Below are positions 53,013 to 63,989 of a DNA stretch of 64,000 bases, piece after piece. Positions within the stretch are counted from its first letter, which is position 1. The number at the start of each line of letters is the position of its first letter. The stretch spans positions 1 through 64,000 of the forward strand of contig JAJZTA010000010.1 in NCBI GenBank assembly GCA_021849295.1, given 5' to 3'. Below the pieces are notes generated by a model that worked only from the letters and a program-made list of their open reading frames with translations, searched no databases and had not been told where the DNA came from. A program made the position numbers and the translations under genes. This stretch comes from Pseudomonadota bacterium (GTDB taxonomy: Bacteria > Pseudomonadota > Alphaproteobacteria > Micavibrionales > UBA2020).

Positions 53013-53555
53013 TTATATCCCTATTCGCCCTTTCAAGTACAAAAGGCTATTTCTAAAATCTTGTAAACTATTCAGTTCAAGTTCCCCGATTTTTTCAACA
53101 TTCTGCTTCTGATCTTCCTTAAAAAGGCCTGGGCGCATTTTCATCATCCATGCAATAAAAACTTTAAACTCTGGCTCATGAACATCTTTATCTTTTTCAA
53201 CCCCCTGCAAACGATGGATAGCCTCTAAAATAAAGATCTCGTTTATATCCGGAGAAAACTCGATTTCACGGACACCCTGCTTCAAATCACGATCTGCATG
53301 CTTAAAGAAATTTTTGAATTTATTAATACTATCCTTCCATTCTTTCCTATATTCATCCTTTATGTGGATAGAATCTTTATGAAGGACCAAATTAGAATCC
53401 CGCACCTCTTTAGCGTTAAAATGATCATTTAAAATTTCAAGAGCCGCACCAACCAAAGTGTGGATAGAAACAGGATCACGGCCTTCAAAAAAGAGATTAA
53501 TAGCCTCTAACAGTTGGGATTTTGCCGCTCCAATTTTTGAAATTTTTATCTTCAT
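53013..53555 (-). CDS. AT-rich HEPN-like hypothetical protein, probable insertion
   Basis: The 180-residue protein begins MKIKISKIGAAKSQLLEAI and contains IHTLVGAALEILNDHF and, near the middle, FKNFFKHADRD. I remember a broad family of uncharacterised proteins with an I-H-T-L-x-x-A-A start and an NFFKHADRD motif, which looks HEPN-like (all-helical, with polar residues near an N-x-FKH motif). The composition is visibly AT-rich, unlike uvrB and the kinase around it, and inverted repeat copies flank it. ATG 53555 is preferred to a GTG at 53594, which lies inside the repeat. Confidence 0.65.
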   Translation of the reverse strand: MKIKISKIGAAKSQLLEAINLFFEGRDPVSIHTLVGAALEILNDHFNAKEVRDSNLVLHKDSIHIKDEYRKEWKDSINKFKNFFKHADRDLKQGVREIEFSPDINEIFILEAIHRLQGVEKDKDVHEPEFKVFIAWMMKMRPGLFKEDQKQNVEKIGELELNSLQDFRNSLLYLKGRIGI

Positions 53556-53586
53556 ACGACTTCTTATCTTCTTTTCAAAATATACT

Positions 53587-53610
53587 TGGATCACCGCCTG
53601 CGCGGAGATG
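53587..53610 (-). repeat. Palindromic repeat element, right copy (inverted)
   Basis: The minus strand reads CATCTCCGCGCAGGCGGTGATCCA, the inverted partner of 52954-52977 with five mismatches. It lies between the AT-rich gene and the uvrB stop (53622). Confidence 0.65.
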
Positions 53611-53621
53611 ACACAAGTAGG

Positions 53622-55629
<2,008 letters not shown>

Positions 55630-55637
<8 letters not shown>

Positions 55638-56034
55638 GATGGTGGTGATGTTTCTTATGCGGCGCGGATTGCGCGCAAGGGTAGGCGGTCGAAAGCGCCA
55701 TCGCCACCGACGGCGCGGCGATAAACGGACCCAGCTGCTGGTTCTTCTCCAGATAGACGGCCACCGCCACGGCCGCCTTGTCCAGCGGCAGATGGCGCGG
55801 CAGGCAGAAATCGACCGCCGGTTCCGTTCCCAGCGACTGCAACATCAACTGGTAATCGATCACGCCCGCGACATAGTGCATGCAGCTCTCGATATCTGCG
55901 GATTTGTGACTCGCGCATTCCCGCAACAGATCGTTGCCCGTCACGTAGGCGGCAGCAGCCGGACGGGGAAAAAGACATAAACACGCCATCCACAGGCAAA
56001 AAGGAACGGCAGGCGGAAAACGGACGGATTTCAT
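55630..56034 (-). CDS. Rap1a/Tai-like exported protein with His tail
   Basis: The 134-residue protein has a signal peptide (residues 1-28, ending AAAA). The mature part fits the Rap1a/Tai fold, which includes type VI immunity proteins: [12 protein letters not shown], then [35 protein letters not shown] and AYPCAQ, with cysteines spaced for disulfides. The C-terminus is H-H-H-H-H-G, a possible metal-binding tail. Immunity is only one use of this fold and no effector is nearby. ATG 56034 gives the signal peptide a normal N-region. Confidence 0.7.
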
Positions 56035-56150
56035 TACATAACCATATTTAAAAGATGTGGCCATTTTTAATGCTATTTTAGTATTGTTGCAATAATCTTT
56101 ATTCCACTAATATAGGCGCTTTAGAGGATTGCCGTTTGAAAGGATATTAC

Positions 56151-57851
56151 ATGCGTAAAATCATATCACGTTCGACAACTGGCCTGTTGTTCGCTTGCGC
56201 TCTGGTCACGATCGGCGCGCTGCAGGCGCAGGCGGCGGTTATCAACGCCGCCGGAGCCGCGCGCCTGAAAAAGCTGGTGACTGCAGATGTGCAGTGGCGC
56301 GAGGATATGACAAAAGTCCTCGGCAGCGGCCTGACCTTGAACGGAGACATTTCCGTTACGCCAGAAAAGGATTTTTATGCCGTCACCCTGCCGCACCTCG
56401 TGCAGCTTGTCGGCCAGAAGGGGCGGGTGGAAATTGGCACCGTGGTTCTCCACGCCGTTCCGGGGGACACCGCGGATTCATGGAAAATCGACGGCGCGCT
56501 CCCCTCCTCCATGACCTTTATCGACGACAAAAACGTGCCCCAGGCCCGCATCGACATCGGCGAGCAGCATTTCTCGGGGACATGGGTTCCGTCCACAGAC
56601 CTGTTCCCGAAATTCAAAGCCGTATTTAAAAATATCGAGCTCAGCACAATCGGCAAAGAGAAGCTCGCGATCACGATTGCTGAAGCCAGCTCCCTAATCG
56701 ACCTGAAGAAAAACGCCAGCGGCAACGACTGGAACGGCAACGCCAACTTCAATATATCCGACATCACCATCCAATCGCCCGGAAATCCCCCCTTCACGCT
56801 GAAAATCGCAAAGGCCTATTCCGACAGCGTCTACGACAAGCTGGACGTAAAGCATGCAAGCGACCTGAAAGCCGCCATGCAGGCCGCCATGAAAGAGCAC
56901 ATGCCGCAAACGCAACAGGAAAAAGTGGAATTCATCTCGAAGTTCCTGCTCAGCCCGCCCATCACGGCCAACGGCATTCTCAGCAAGCTTGAATTCAACG
57001 ATCTGTCCGTGCATATCGCCGCCACGAAAGAAGAACCTTCCCAGCAGTTCTCCGTGCGACGCCTGTCCATCGCCGCCGGCTCGCAGGACACGGAACAGAA
57101 AAAAAGCCGCGTCCGCATCACGGCCTCGGTCTCCGGCCTCAACGGAGCGCTTCCCGCATCTCCGGCCGCAGACTTTGTTCCCCGCGACCTCAATCTGGAC
57201 GTCACGCTTGGCAATCTGCCTCTCAAGGACATCAGGGAGATTTTTTTAGGCTCGATACAAAAGCTCGCCACCCTCCAGCCCGGCGATACCGTTGGGCGGC
57301 AGGCGGCGACGGCGGAAATGCGCGCCCGAGAGCTTATGTTGCCCGGCCTGATAGAAAGAGCGGGCACGACGTTCTCCGTCAAGGATACTTATGCGCAAAA
57401 CAGGAACCTTGCCCTCCGGCTTGATGGAAATATCTATGCCAACCCCGTCACCGCCTATGGCGCGGTCGGAAAAATGACCCTGTCGATCGTCGGCCTGGAC
57501 TCCATGATCCAGAAGATGAAAAAAGAGGCGCTGAAGCCCGACTCCGACCCGCAGCTTCTGGTTTTTCTCGGCGACATGGTCTCGCTGCAGAAGAAAGGCA
57601 TAGCGGTCAAAACCGGCGGCCAGACCGCGCTCGCATATGTCGTTGAACTGACTAAGGACGGAAGCGTCCTGCTCAACGGCAAGACCATCCGCCAGTCTGC
57701 CGCCTCGCAATTGGGCATGACCGAGCAGCCGGAACAGTCCGCGCCGCAAACGAACCAGAAAACGCCTGCGCCGCAAGATCAGACATCGCCGCTGTTTCAA
57801 ACGCCGTCGCAGAACTACACGTTCCAGTACCGCCAGCCCGCCCTGCCCTGA
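56151..57851 (+). CDS. Large exported protein, possibly DUF945/DUF2125-like
   Basis: The 566-residue protein has a signal peptide (residues 1-28, ending QAQA) and a beta-rich mature chain with repeated patterns such as LTLNGDISVTPEKDFYAVTLP, FSGTWVPSTDLFPKFKAVF and VRITASVSGLNGALPA. These resemble the periplasmic YdgA (DUF945) and alphaproteobacterial DUF2125 families, but I cannot assign it firmly. The last 50 residues are Gln/Pro-rich. ATG 56151 has AAAGGA 6 nt upstream. Its stop overlaps the next start (TGATG). Confidence 0.6.
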   Translation: MRKIISRSTTGLLFACALVTIGALQAQAAVINAAGAARLKKLVTADVQWREDMTKVLGSGLTLNGDISVTPEKDFYAVTLPHLVQLVGQKGRVEIGTVVLHAVPGDTADSWKIDGALPSSMTFIDDKNVPQARIDIGEQHFSGTWVPSTDLFPKFKAVFKNIELSTIGKEKLAITIAEASSLIDLKKNASGNDWNGNANFNISDITIQSPGNPPFTLKIAKAYSDSVYDKLDVKHASDLKAAMQAAMKEHMPQTQQEKVEFISKFLLSPPITANGILSKLEFNDLSVHIAATKEEPSQQFSVRRLSIAAGSQDTEQKKSRVRITASVSGLNGALPASPAADFVPRDLNLDVTLGNLPLKDIREIFLGSIQKLATLQPGDTVGRQAATAEMRARELMLPGLIERAGTTFSVKDTYAQNRNLALRLDGNIYANPVTAYGAVGKMTLSIVGLDSMIQKMKKEALKPDSDPQLLVFLGDMVSLQKKGIAVKTGGQTALAYVVELTKDGSVLLNGKTIRQSAASQLGMTEQPEQSAPQTNQKTPAPQDQTSPLFQTPSQNYTFQYRQPALP

Positions 57852-58411
57852 TGTCTTCGCGGGAGGACACGGACTTTCTCAGGCAGCGCTGGAGCGATTT
57901 TGACGAAGTTCTGTCGCTGGTGGATGCGCGCCGCAACGCGGTCACGCCGGTCCTCACCCTGCAGCTTGCCGAAAAATCGCCCGACGCCCTGCGCGCCGGC
58001 GCGGCAAAAGACGTCTGGCTGCTGTTTCACGGCGGCATCCGCCATCTCAAAAACGGCGCGCCCGAAGGACAGCCGGGTTCCATGGCGGAGGCCGTCGCGC
58101 GCGTCAGCCTGCGTGCCAGCCCCTTCGCCGCCGCGCTCGGCATTCCCGCGCCGCAATTCGAACAGGTGCCGTTCAGCGTCGACTATACCTACGGGCGCGA
58201 CGCGACGCTCTTTCTCTGCCGCCGGCTCGTCGAAGCCGCGGAAAGCGACTTCCCCAAAAGCCGCCAGATCATCCAGCAAAAGATTCTCGATGAAAAACCG
58301 TCCGTCGAAGAGTTGAAAGAACAGATGGCGCTGTCCTTCAGCGTGCTCGCCGACGTTTATGTAGCCGTCTGCACAGAGATGAGAGATGCGCTGAACGCCC
58401 TGTCCGGCTAA
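57851..58411 (+). CDS. Hypothetical protein coupled to the exported protein
   Basis: The 186-residue protein is unknown to me. It has no signal peptide, is mainly helical, starts SSREDTDFLRQRWSDFDEVL and contains VWLLFHGGIRHLKNGAP, VPFSVDYTYGRDATLFLCRR and LEEAAESDF-like acidic stretches before a C-terminal helix (YVAVCTEMRDALNAL). It shares one base with the stop of the upstream gene, so both are translated together; a cytoplasmic partner or unrelated rider are both possible. It ends 3 nt from hemW on the other strand. Confidence 0.6.
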   Translation: MSSREDTDFLRQRWSDFDEVLSLVDARRNAVTPVLTLQLAEKSPDALRAGAAKDVWLLFHGGIRHLKNGAPEGQPGSMAEAVARVSLRASPFAAALGIPAPQFEQVPFSVDYTYGRDATLFLCRRLVEAAESDFPKSRQIIQQKILDEKPSVEELKEQMALSFSVLADVYVAVCTEMRDALNALSG

Positions 58412-58414
58412 TCC

Positions 58415-59533
58415 TTAAACCGCCAGATAGGCAAGGACGGAATTCAGCCGCTGCAGCCCCGCCACCGTCGCGCGAATATGACCGGCGCCGACTTCGATCA
58501 TCTTTTCGTCGACGAGGTTTTTCAGGCGGACAGGATCGACAAGGCCTTCGGGCAACACCGTGCCCTCTTTGAGTCGCAGCCCCATCAGCAGAGCCTCGCG
58601 CCCGCGCTCCGCCGCGTCTATTTTTTCGAAAGGATGCGCGCCATGGCCGTTCTCGCCCACGCGTTGCAGCCAGACGTCCGGCGCACGATGCGCGCGCGTC
58701 GCCCATTTGTCATCGTTTATCGTCAGGCGCCCGTGCGCGCCGGGACCAATGCCCAGATAATCGCCGTAGCGCCAGTACACAAGATTGTGCCGCGATTCTT
58801 CCCCCGCGCGCGCATGATTGGAAATTTCGTAGGCGGGCAGCCCCTTGGCGTCCAGCATCTCCTGCGTGAGTTCATACATATCGGCGCATATATCTTCGGA
58901 CGGCGTAACGAGATCGCCGCGCTGATGCAGTGTGTGATATTGCGTACCTTCCTCGATGGTGAGCTGGTAGAGCGACATATGTCCCGCGCCGAGGTCTAAA
59001 GCCTCCGTCAATTCCTGTTTCCAGCCCGCAAGGTTCTGGTCGGGCCGCGCGTAAATCAGATCGAACGAAAAGCGGTCGAAAATTTGCGCCGCCAGATTCA
59101 CCGCCGCGACTGCCTCCGCCGCCGAGTGCTGCCGCCCGAGTTTTTTCAAATCCGCATCGCGCAGCGACTGCACGCCGAGCGACACGCGATTGACGCCAGC
59201 CGTTTTAAATCCGCGCAGTCTTGAAGCCTCGACGGAGGTCGGGTTCGCCTCCAGCGTAATCTCCGCCGTCGCGGGCAGTCCCCAGAGCTTGCCCGCTTCG
59301 TCGATGACGGCGGCGACCGTTTCCGGTTCCATCAGCGACGGCGTGCCGCCGCCGAAAAAGACCGATTCGATATGCCGTTCGCCGGTTTTTTCGCGGTAAA
59401 AGCGCATCTCGCGCAAATAGGCGTCGCGGAAGGCAGGATGGTTGATGCGCTCGCGCACATGGCTGTTGAAATCGCAATAAGGACATTTGAATTTGCAAAA
59501 CGGCCAATGAATATATAAAGCTAGCGGAAGCAT
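58415..59533 (-). CDS. hemW: Radical SAM heme chaperone HemW
   Basis: HemW resembles HemN but binds and delivers heme. The 372-residue protein has the cluster motif CKFKCPYCDFNSH (C-x3-C-x2-C), FFGGGTPSLM, and LEANPTS. It begins within 20 residues of the cluster motif, without the long N-terminal arm of true HemN. ATG 59533 overlaps rdgB by 13 nt. The rph-rdgB-hemW order is a conserved alphaproteobacterial unit. Confidence 0.92.
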   Translation of the reverse strand: MLPLALYIHWPFCKFKCPYCDFNSHVRERINHPAFRDAYLREMRFYREKTGERHIESVFFGGGTPSLMEPETVAAVIDEAGKLWGLPATAEITLEANPTSVEASRLRGFKTAGVNRVSLGVQSLRDADLKKLGRQHSAAEAVAAVNLAAQIFDRFSFDLIYARPDQNLAGWKQELTEALDLGAGHMSLYQLTIEEGTQYHTLHQRGDLVTPSEDICADMYELTQEMLDAKGLPAYEISNHARAGEESRHNLVYWRYGDYLGIGPGAHGRLTINDDKWATRAHRAPDVWLQRVGENGHGAHPFEKIDAAERGREALLMGLRLKEGTVLPEGLVDPVRLKNLVDEKMIEVGAGHIRATVAGLQRLNSVLAYLAV

Positions 59534-60129
59534 TTATCCATCATCTTGCGGAACGAATCGGCGCGATGGCTGATTGTGTTTTTCTCCGCGTCCATGATCT
59601 CGCCATAGGTGAGATTGCGTCCCCGCGGCATGAAGATCGGATCGTAGCCGTGCCCCTGGACGCCGCGCGGCGGCCAGACGATAATCCCGTGCGCGAAGCC
59701 CTCGACCGATTCACAATGGCCATCCGGCCAGCAGAGCACGAGCACGCTGGTAAAGTACGCTTTTTTATCCGGATTGTCGCCCATCTCTTTATGCACGCGC
59801 TCCATCGCCATTTTGAAGTCGCGGCCGTTTTCGGTTTCCGCCCAGTCGGCGGAATAAACGCCCGGATCGCCGCCGAGCGCGGAGATAAACAATCCGCTGT
59901 CGTCCGCCAGCGCGATTTTTCCGGTTTCATTGGCAACGAATTTGGCTTTCAGGAGCGCGTTTTCAATACAGGTCGTGCCGGTTTCCTCGGGCGATTCCAG
60001 GCCGTGATCGGCCGCGGAGGACAGTTTTATATCCAGCCCCTCGCGCTCGAACATTTTCTGCAGTTCCAACAATTTGCCCTTGTTGTGCGTCGCGACGACC
60101 AGCTCGCCGCCCGAGAATTTACGCGTCAT
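59521..60129 (-). CDS. rdgB: dITP/XTP pyrophosphatase (RdgB/HAM1)
   Basis: RdgB removes deaminated purine nucleoside triphosphates. The 202-residue protein has the family start [41 protein letters not shown] and the end region [13 protein letters not shown]-x-ISHRADSF. Its ATG at 60129 overlaps the rph stop. With Maf at 1520-2086 the window has two housekeeping enzymes of nucleotide pool cleaning. Confidence 0.95.
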   Translation of the reverse strand: MTRKFSGGELVVATHNKGKLLELQKMFEREGLDIKLSSAADHGLESPEETGTTCIENALLKAKFVANETGKIALADDSGLFISALGGDPGVYSADWAETENGRDFKMAMERVHKEMGDNPDKKAYFTSVLVLCWPDGHCESVEGFAHGIIVWPPRGVQGHGYDPIFMPRGRNLTYGEIMDAEKNTISHRADSFRKMMDKCFR

Positions 60130-60839
60130 GCCAACACCTTCCGTTGCTGTTCGACCAGTTCGCCGATGCCTTTGCGGGCGAGTTTCATCAAATCGAGAAA
60201 CTGCTCCTCGGTAAAGGCGCGGTGTTCCGCCGTGCCCTGCACCTCGACGAGGCCGCCCTTGCCGGTCATGACGAAGTTGGCGTCCGCCTCGGCGTTGGAA
60301 TCCTCGGCATAATCCAGATCCAGCACCGCCGTGCCCTGATACAATCCGCACGACACCGCCGCGACTTCATCGACGATCGGGCTTTGTTTCAGCGCGCCGA
60401 TCTTGAGCAGATGCGCACAGGCCTGCTGCAGCGCGACGTAGGAGCCGGTAATCGCCGCCGTGCGCGTGCCGCCGTCGGCCTGTATAACGTCGCAATCGAG
60501 CGTGATTTGCGTTTCGCCGAGCAGCGTCAGATCCACCACGGCGCGGAGCGCGCGGCCGATGAGCCGTTGAATCTCCTGCGTGCGGCCCGATTGCTTGCCG
60601 CGCGCCGCCTCGCGGTCGGTGCGCACGCCGGTGGAGCGCGGCAGCATGCCGTATTCCGCCGTCACCCAGCCCTTGCCTTTGCCTTTCAGCCAGTGCGGCA
60701 CCCGCGTCTCGACCGTCGCAGTGCAGAGCACATGCGTATTGCCAAACCGCGCCATGCACGAGCCTTCGGCATGTTGCGAAAAGCCGGGTTCTAAAATGAT
60801 GTTGCGAAGCTGGTCGGGTGTACGTCCTGAGGGGCGCAT
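60126..60839 (-). CDS. rph: Ribonuclease PH
   Basis: RNase PH trims tRNA 3' ends using phosphate. The 237-residue protein starts [14 protein letters not shown], has [24 protein letters not shown]-type [20 protein letters not shown], and [26 protein letters not shown] lies 7 nt before the ATG. It is divergent from hrcA across 80 bp, a pairing common in alphaproteobacteria, and overlaps rdgB. Confidence 0.97.
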   Translation of the reverse strand: MRPSGRTPDQLRNIILEPGFSQHAEGSCMARFGNTHVLCTATVETRVPHWLKGKGKGWVTAEYGMLPRSTGVRTDREAARGKQSGRTQEIQRLIGRALRAVVDLTLLGETQITLDCDVIQADGGTRTAAITGSYVALQQACAHLLKIGALKQSPIVDEVAAVSCGLYQGTAVLDLDYAEDSNAEADANFVMTGKGGLVEVQGTAEHRAFTEEQFLDLMKLARKGIGELVEQQRKVLA

Positions 60840-60869
60840 GGCTTTTATCCTTTTTATTTATGTAAATTT

Positions 60870-60913
60870 ATTATATCCGTATATTGATCTTTAACACTTC
60901 TCCTCCATATATT
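60870..60913. promoter_or_regulatory. Divergent rph/hrcA promoter region
   Basis: For rph, a perfect TATAAT lies on the minus strand at 60870-60875 without a good -35. For hrcA, TTGATC (60884-60889) and TATATT (60908-60913) are 18 nt apart, which would put the start of transcription at or beside ATG 60920. No CIRCE element (TTAGCACTC inverted) is visible. Confidence 0.45.
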
Positions 60914-60919
60914 GGAAGC

Positions 60920-61972
60920 ATGATCGACGATTTACCCATCAAAGAGCTGAATGACCGCACGCGCCAGATTCTGCGGCTAGTGATCGACGCCTATGTCGAA
61001 ACCGGCGAGCCGGTCGGCTCCAAGCTGATCTCGCAGCGGCTGGGCATGAAGCTCTCGCCCGCCACCATCCGCCACGCCATGGTGGAACTGGAGGAACTGG
61101 GGCTGCTCTATTCGCCGCACGTCTCCGCCGGACGGCTGCCAACGGACTCGGGCCTGACCGTCTTCGTCGAGGGGCTGATGGAAGTCAGCGACCTCGCCGC
61201 TCCCGACCGCCAGAAGATCGAACGCGAGATGGCGGAGGTCAAAGGCCAGTCCCTGCCGCAGATCCTCGAGCAGACCAGCCGCTTTTTGTCCGGCCTCTCC
61301 TCCTGCGCCGGTTTGGTCGTCGCGCCCAAGGCGGAAAATCCGATCAAGCAGATCCAGTTCGTGCTGCTTTCGCCGGGCAGCGCGCTTGCCGTGCTGGTGA
61401 CGAGTTCCGGCACAGTCGAAAACCGCATGATGGACCTGCCGCGGGAAATCACCGCGACCGAACTGCAGCGCGCCTCGAACTACCTCAACGCCCACATTGC
61501 CGACAAGACCCTGCAGGAAGCGGCGGCGCACATCAAAGCGGAGCTGCAACACCAGAGAACGCAGCTCGGCGCGCTCACCGAAAAAGTCGTCGCCTCGGGA
61601 CTGGCCAGCATCGGCACGCCGGAATCGGGCGGGCATGTCTTCATCCGCGGTCAGGCGAATTTGCTTGAGGACGTCACGGCGATCGAAGACCTTGACCGCA
61701 TCCGCACGCTGTTCGAAACGCTGGAAGCCAAGGAAACCATGCTGAAACTCATCGAAGCCACGACGGAAGGCGACGGGGTGAAAATCTTTATCGGCTCGGA
61801 GAACAAGCTCTTCGGCAACTCCGGCTGTTCCCTCGTCATCTCGCCCTATAAGAATCAGGACGCGCAGGTGATCGGCGCGATCGGCGTCATCGGCCCGACC
61901 CGCCTCAACTACGGGCGAATCATCCCCGTGGTCAATTACACCTCGCAAATCATCGGCAAGATTATCGGCTAG
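60920..61972 (+). CDS. hrcA: Heat-inducible transcription repressor HrcA
   Basis: HrcA represses groESL or dnaK through CIRCE operators. The 350-residue protein has the winged-helix start LNDRTRQILRLVIDAYVETGEPVGS and SPATIRHAMVELEELGLLYSPHVSAGRLPT, with the GAF-like core and the end GVIGPTRLNYGRIIPVVNYTS. ATG 60920 is preferred; the upstream ATG-like start at 60884 falls in the promoter. grpE lies downstream beyond the opposed DUF423 gene. The mRNA leader appears extremely short. Confidence 0.94.
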   Translation: MIDDLPIKELNDRTRQILRLVIDAYVETGEPVGSKLISQRLGMKLSPATIRHAMVELEELGLLYSPHVSAGRLPTDSGLTVFVEGLMEVSDLAAPDRQKIEREMAEVKGQSLPQILEQTSRFLSGLSSCAGLVVAPKAENPIKQIQFVLLSPGSALAVLVTSSGTVENRMMDLPREITATELQRASNYLNAHIADKTLQEAAAHIKAELQHQRTQLGALTEKVVASGLASIGTPESGGHVFIRGQANLLEDVTAIEDLDRIRTLFETLEAKETMLKLIEATTEGDGVKIFIGSENKLFGNSGCSLVISPYKNQDAQVIGAIGVIGPTRLNYGRIIPVVNYTSQIIGKIIG

Positions 61973-62324
61973 TTTCGCGGCGGATGGTGCGTGCAATCAC
62001 GATCAGCCAGCCCAGCATCAGAAGCGAGCCGCCGGCGGGCGCAAACATGCCAACAGTCGTAATGCCAAGACCGTATTTCAGCGCCAGCGAACCTGAAAAA
62101 AAGAGTGTGCCAAAAACAAAGCAGGTCTTGGCGGCGCGCGCGATTTTATCTTCCGCCTCCCAGCACAGCAGCAGGATGCCGTGTATCAGGGCATAGTTCG
62201 CACCGATCCGGAGAATCGCCGCGGCATGCGGGTCTTTCACCGCATGCGCCGCCAAAGCGCCGCCCGCCACGCCCCAAAAGCCGAATACTCCCGCGAAAAA
62301 CCGTGTCATCCGTGTTGGAAACAT
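61962..62324 (-). CDS. DUF423 family membrane protein
   Basis: The 120-residue protein has four hydrophobic helices and the DUF423 pattern FWGVAGGALAAHAVKD, ALIHGILLLCW, FGTLFFSGSLALKYG and MFAPAGGSLLMLGWLIV. The family (E. coli YgdD) is of unknown function in the inner membrane. It is convergent with hrcA, overlapping 11 bp, and sits between hrcA and grpE on the opposite strand. Confidence 0.88.
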   Translation of the reverse strand: MFPTRMTRFFAGVFGFWGVAGGALAAHAVKDPHAAAILRIGANYALIHGILLLCWEAEDKIARAAKTCFVFGTLFFSGSLALKYGLGITTVGMFAPAGGSLLMLGWLIVIARTIRRETSR

Positions 62325-62433
62325 TGATATCCTTTCGTTTTGCCGCTTTAGCGTCCTTTATTTTTTAGCCTGATCTGTTATATAAAAGGAATAGGCTTAT
62401 CATTGACACTATGAAAATAACCGAGGATTCGAG

Positions 62434-63147
62434 ATGACTGAACCCGAAGAAGCGCCACAAGAAGTGCCCGAGGAAGTTCCTGCCGCTGCGCCATATTCCG
62501 ATTCTTCAGGCATGCCGCAAAATGAAATGTATGCACAGCCCCCCACAGCCTCTGTAGAAAAAACGTCGCCTACGCAGCCACAAGCGCGCCCCGATCCGGG
62601 CGATCCGAACGGGCCGACGCTGCAAGAGGCGCTGCAACAGATCCGCATGCTCAATCAGGAAGTCGCGGACATGAAAGACAAGATGTTGCGCGCGCTGGCG
62701 GATGTGGACAACACCCGCCGCCGCTCGGAACGCGACCTGAAGGACACCGCCAAATTCGCCGTGACCGCTTTCGCCCGCGACATGCTCTCCGTCTCGGACA
62801 ACCTGAAGCGCGCGCTCGAAGCCATTCCCTCCGACCAGCTTGAAAGCAACGAGCAGCTCAAAACGATCTATGAAGGCGTCGAGGCGACGGAACGCGAACT
62901 GATGCGATCGATGGCGAAAAACGGCATCACCAAGATCGAACCGCTCGACCAGAAGTTCGACCCCAACATGCACGAGGTCATCCTCGAGATTCCCTCCTTC
63001 GACAAGGCGCCCGGCACCGTTATGCAAGTCGTCGAAACCGGCTACATGATCCATGAACGCCTGCTGCGCCCCGCGCGCGTGGCCATCGCCAAAAACGCAA
63101 TGGCGCCGCCCGCGGAAAGCGGCGGCATCGTCGATCAGGAAGTCTGA
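62434..63147 (+). CDS. grpE: Nucleotide exchange factor GrpE
   Basis: GrpE releases ADP from DnaK. The 237-residue protein has a Pro/Glu-rich, disordered N-terminal region (1-65), a long coiled-coil (about 68-130, with ALADVDNTRRRSERDL) and the beta domain with FDPNMHEVILEIPSFDKAPG and GYMIHERLLRPARV. AGGAT lies 5 nt before the ATG. dnaK is not in view. The stop is followed by the convergent rnpB. Confidence 0.96.
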   Translation: MTEPEEAPQEVPEEVPAAAPYSDSSGMPQNEMYAQPPTASVEKTSPTQPQARPDPGDPNGPTLQEALQQIRMLNQEVADMKDKMLRALADVDNTRRRSERDLKDTAKFAVTAFARDMLSVSDNLKRALEAIPSDQLESNEQLKTIYEGVEATERELMRSMAKNGITKIEPLDQKFDPNMHEVILEIPSFDKAPGTVMQVVETGYMIHERLLRPARVAIAKNAMAPPAESGGIVDQEV

Positions 63148-63158
63148 AAAAAGAAAAA

Positions 63159-63515
63159 CCAGAGAGTCTGTAAGCCGGGTTCTGTCCCCTTGCGGGGGAT
63201 GACCATTCATCTGCGATGCGCGTTGCCGCGCACCTCTAGCAGCCGACCCGGAAGATGAGACCGAAAACAGTCCTGCCACTCAAGGCGTATCTTCCCTATT
63301 TGGCCTTGCTCCCGGTGGGGTTTACCCTGCCAGTCTTGTTACCAAGCCTGCGGTGAGCTCTTACCTCGCCATTTCACCCTTACCCTCCGAAGAAGGCGGT
63401 ATGTTTTCTGTGGCACTTTCCCTGCGGTCGCCCGCGCCGGACGTTATCCGGCACCGTGTTTCCGTGGAGCCCGGACTTTCCTCAAGCTTGCGCCTGCGGC
63501 CATCCGACTCTCTGG
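63159..63515 (-). ncRNA. rnpB: RNase P RNA, class A
   Basis: The minus strand has the conserved RNase P RNA elements in order: GAGGAAAGTCCGGGCTCC and then ACAC near the 5' end, the GGTAAGGGTGAAA stretch, and ACAGAACCCGGCTTACAG at the 3' end. P1 is a 10-bp stem: CCAGAGAGTC at the 5' end (63506-63515) pairs with GACTCTCTGG (63159-63168). A run of T residues follows, so P1 also acts as a terminator. Length is about 357 nt. It is the catalytic RNA for tRNA 5' processing. Confidence 0.95.
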
Positions 63516-63522
63516 TGGGCGC

Positions 63523-63551
63523 AATCTACGCCATCTTTCGTAAAAAAGCAA
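63523..63551 (-). promoter_or_regulatory. Promoter of rnpB
   Basis: On the minus strand TTGCTT (63546-63551) and TAGATT (63523-63528) are 17 nt apart, and the start of transcription expected about 7 nt later fits the first base of P1 at 63515. This supports the 5' boundary of rnpB. Confidence 0.65.
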
Positions 63552-63563
63552 ATATTCGCTCTA

Positions 63564-63989
63564 TTAGTGGACTTTGTGTATATGCCTGTAGGTCGCGGCA
63601 TGGGTCACCAGATGCGGTGCGGAAACGCCGCACTTGTCCGACGACTTAAGCGTCACCGTGATCAGCGGCGGCGCCGCCTGACCGTTAAAAGAGTTTTTGA
63701 GCAGCGTGCTTTCCGCCACGGCCTTTTTGTCCATCGCAGCATAGGTGTTTTCATGACGCACGGCGGGGCTTTCGACGGTAATCGTCCAGTTTTTATTGAA
63801 CGCCGTGTCTTTCAGGCCGAACTCCCACACCTTGCAATAAGAGGCGTGGCCGTCTTTCACAACCGTGCTGATGGTCGGCTGGTGAACGGCGGAAATTTCG
63901 CTCACGATGGTCTGGTTGGCCAGCGCGGCGGCGGGAAGGCTGAGGGCAACAACACTGGCCGCAACAGCAAATGCTTGACGAAGCTTCAT
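63564..63989 (-). CDS. Exported protein of 141 residues, unknown
   Basis: The protein has a clear signal peptide (residues 1-24, cleavage after ALA). The mature part includes TIVSEISAVHQPTISTVVKDG, YCKVWEFGLKDTAFNKNWTITV, and two cysteines (one in ASYCKV and one in DKCGVS) that could form a disulfide. It is predicted to be a small periplasmic beta-rich protein. No family is recognised. It is complete, starting 11 nt from the right edge. Confidence 0.7.
   Translation of the reverse strand: MKLRQAFAVAASVVALSLPAAALANQTIVSEISAVHQPTISTVVKDGHASYCKVWEFGLKDTAFNKNWTITVESPAVRHENTYAAMDKKAVAESTLLKNSFNGQAAPPLITVTLKSSDKCGVSAPHLVTHAATYRHIHKVH

Noticed and set aside
60840-60919. Possible CIRCE operator at hrcA
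   Set aside because: Checked for TTAGCACTC with an inverted partner; only a partial TTAACACTT-like string is present and no second arm.
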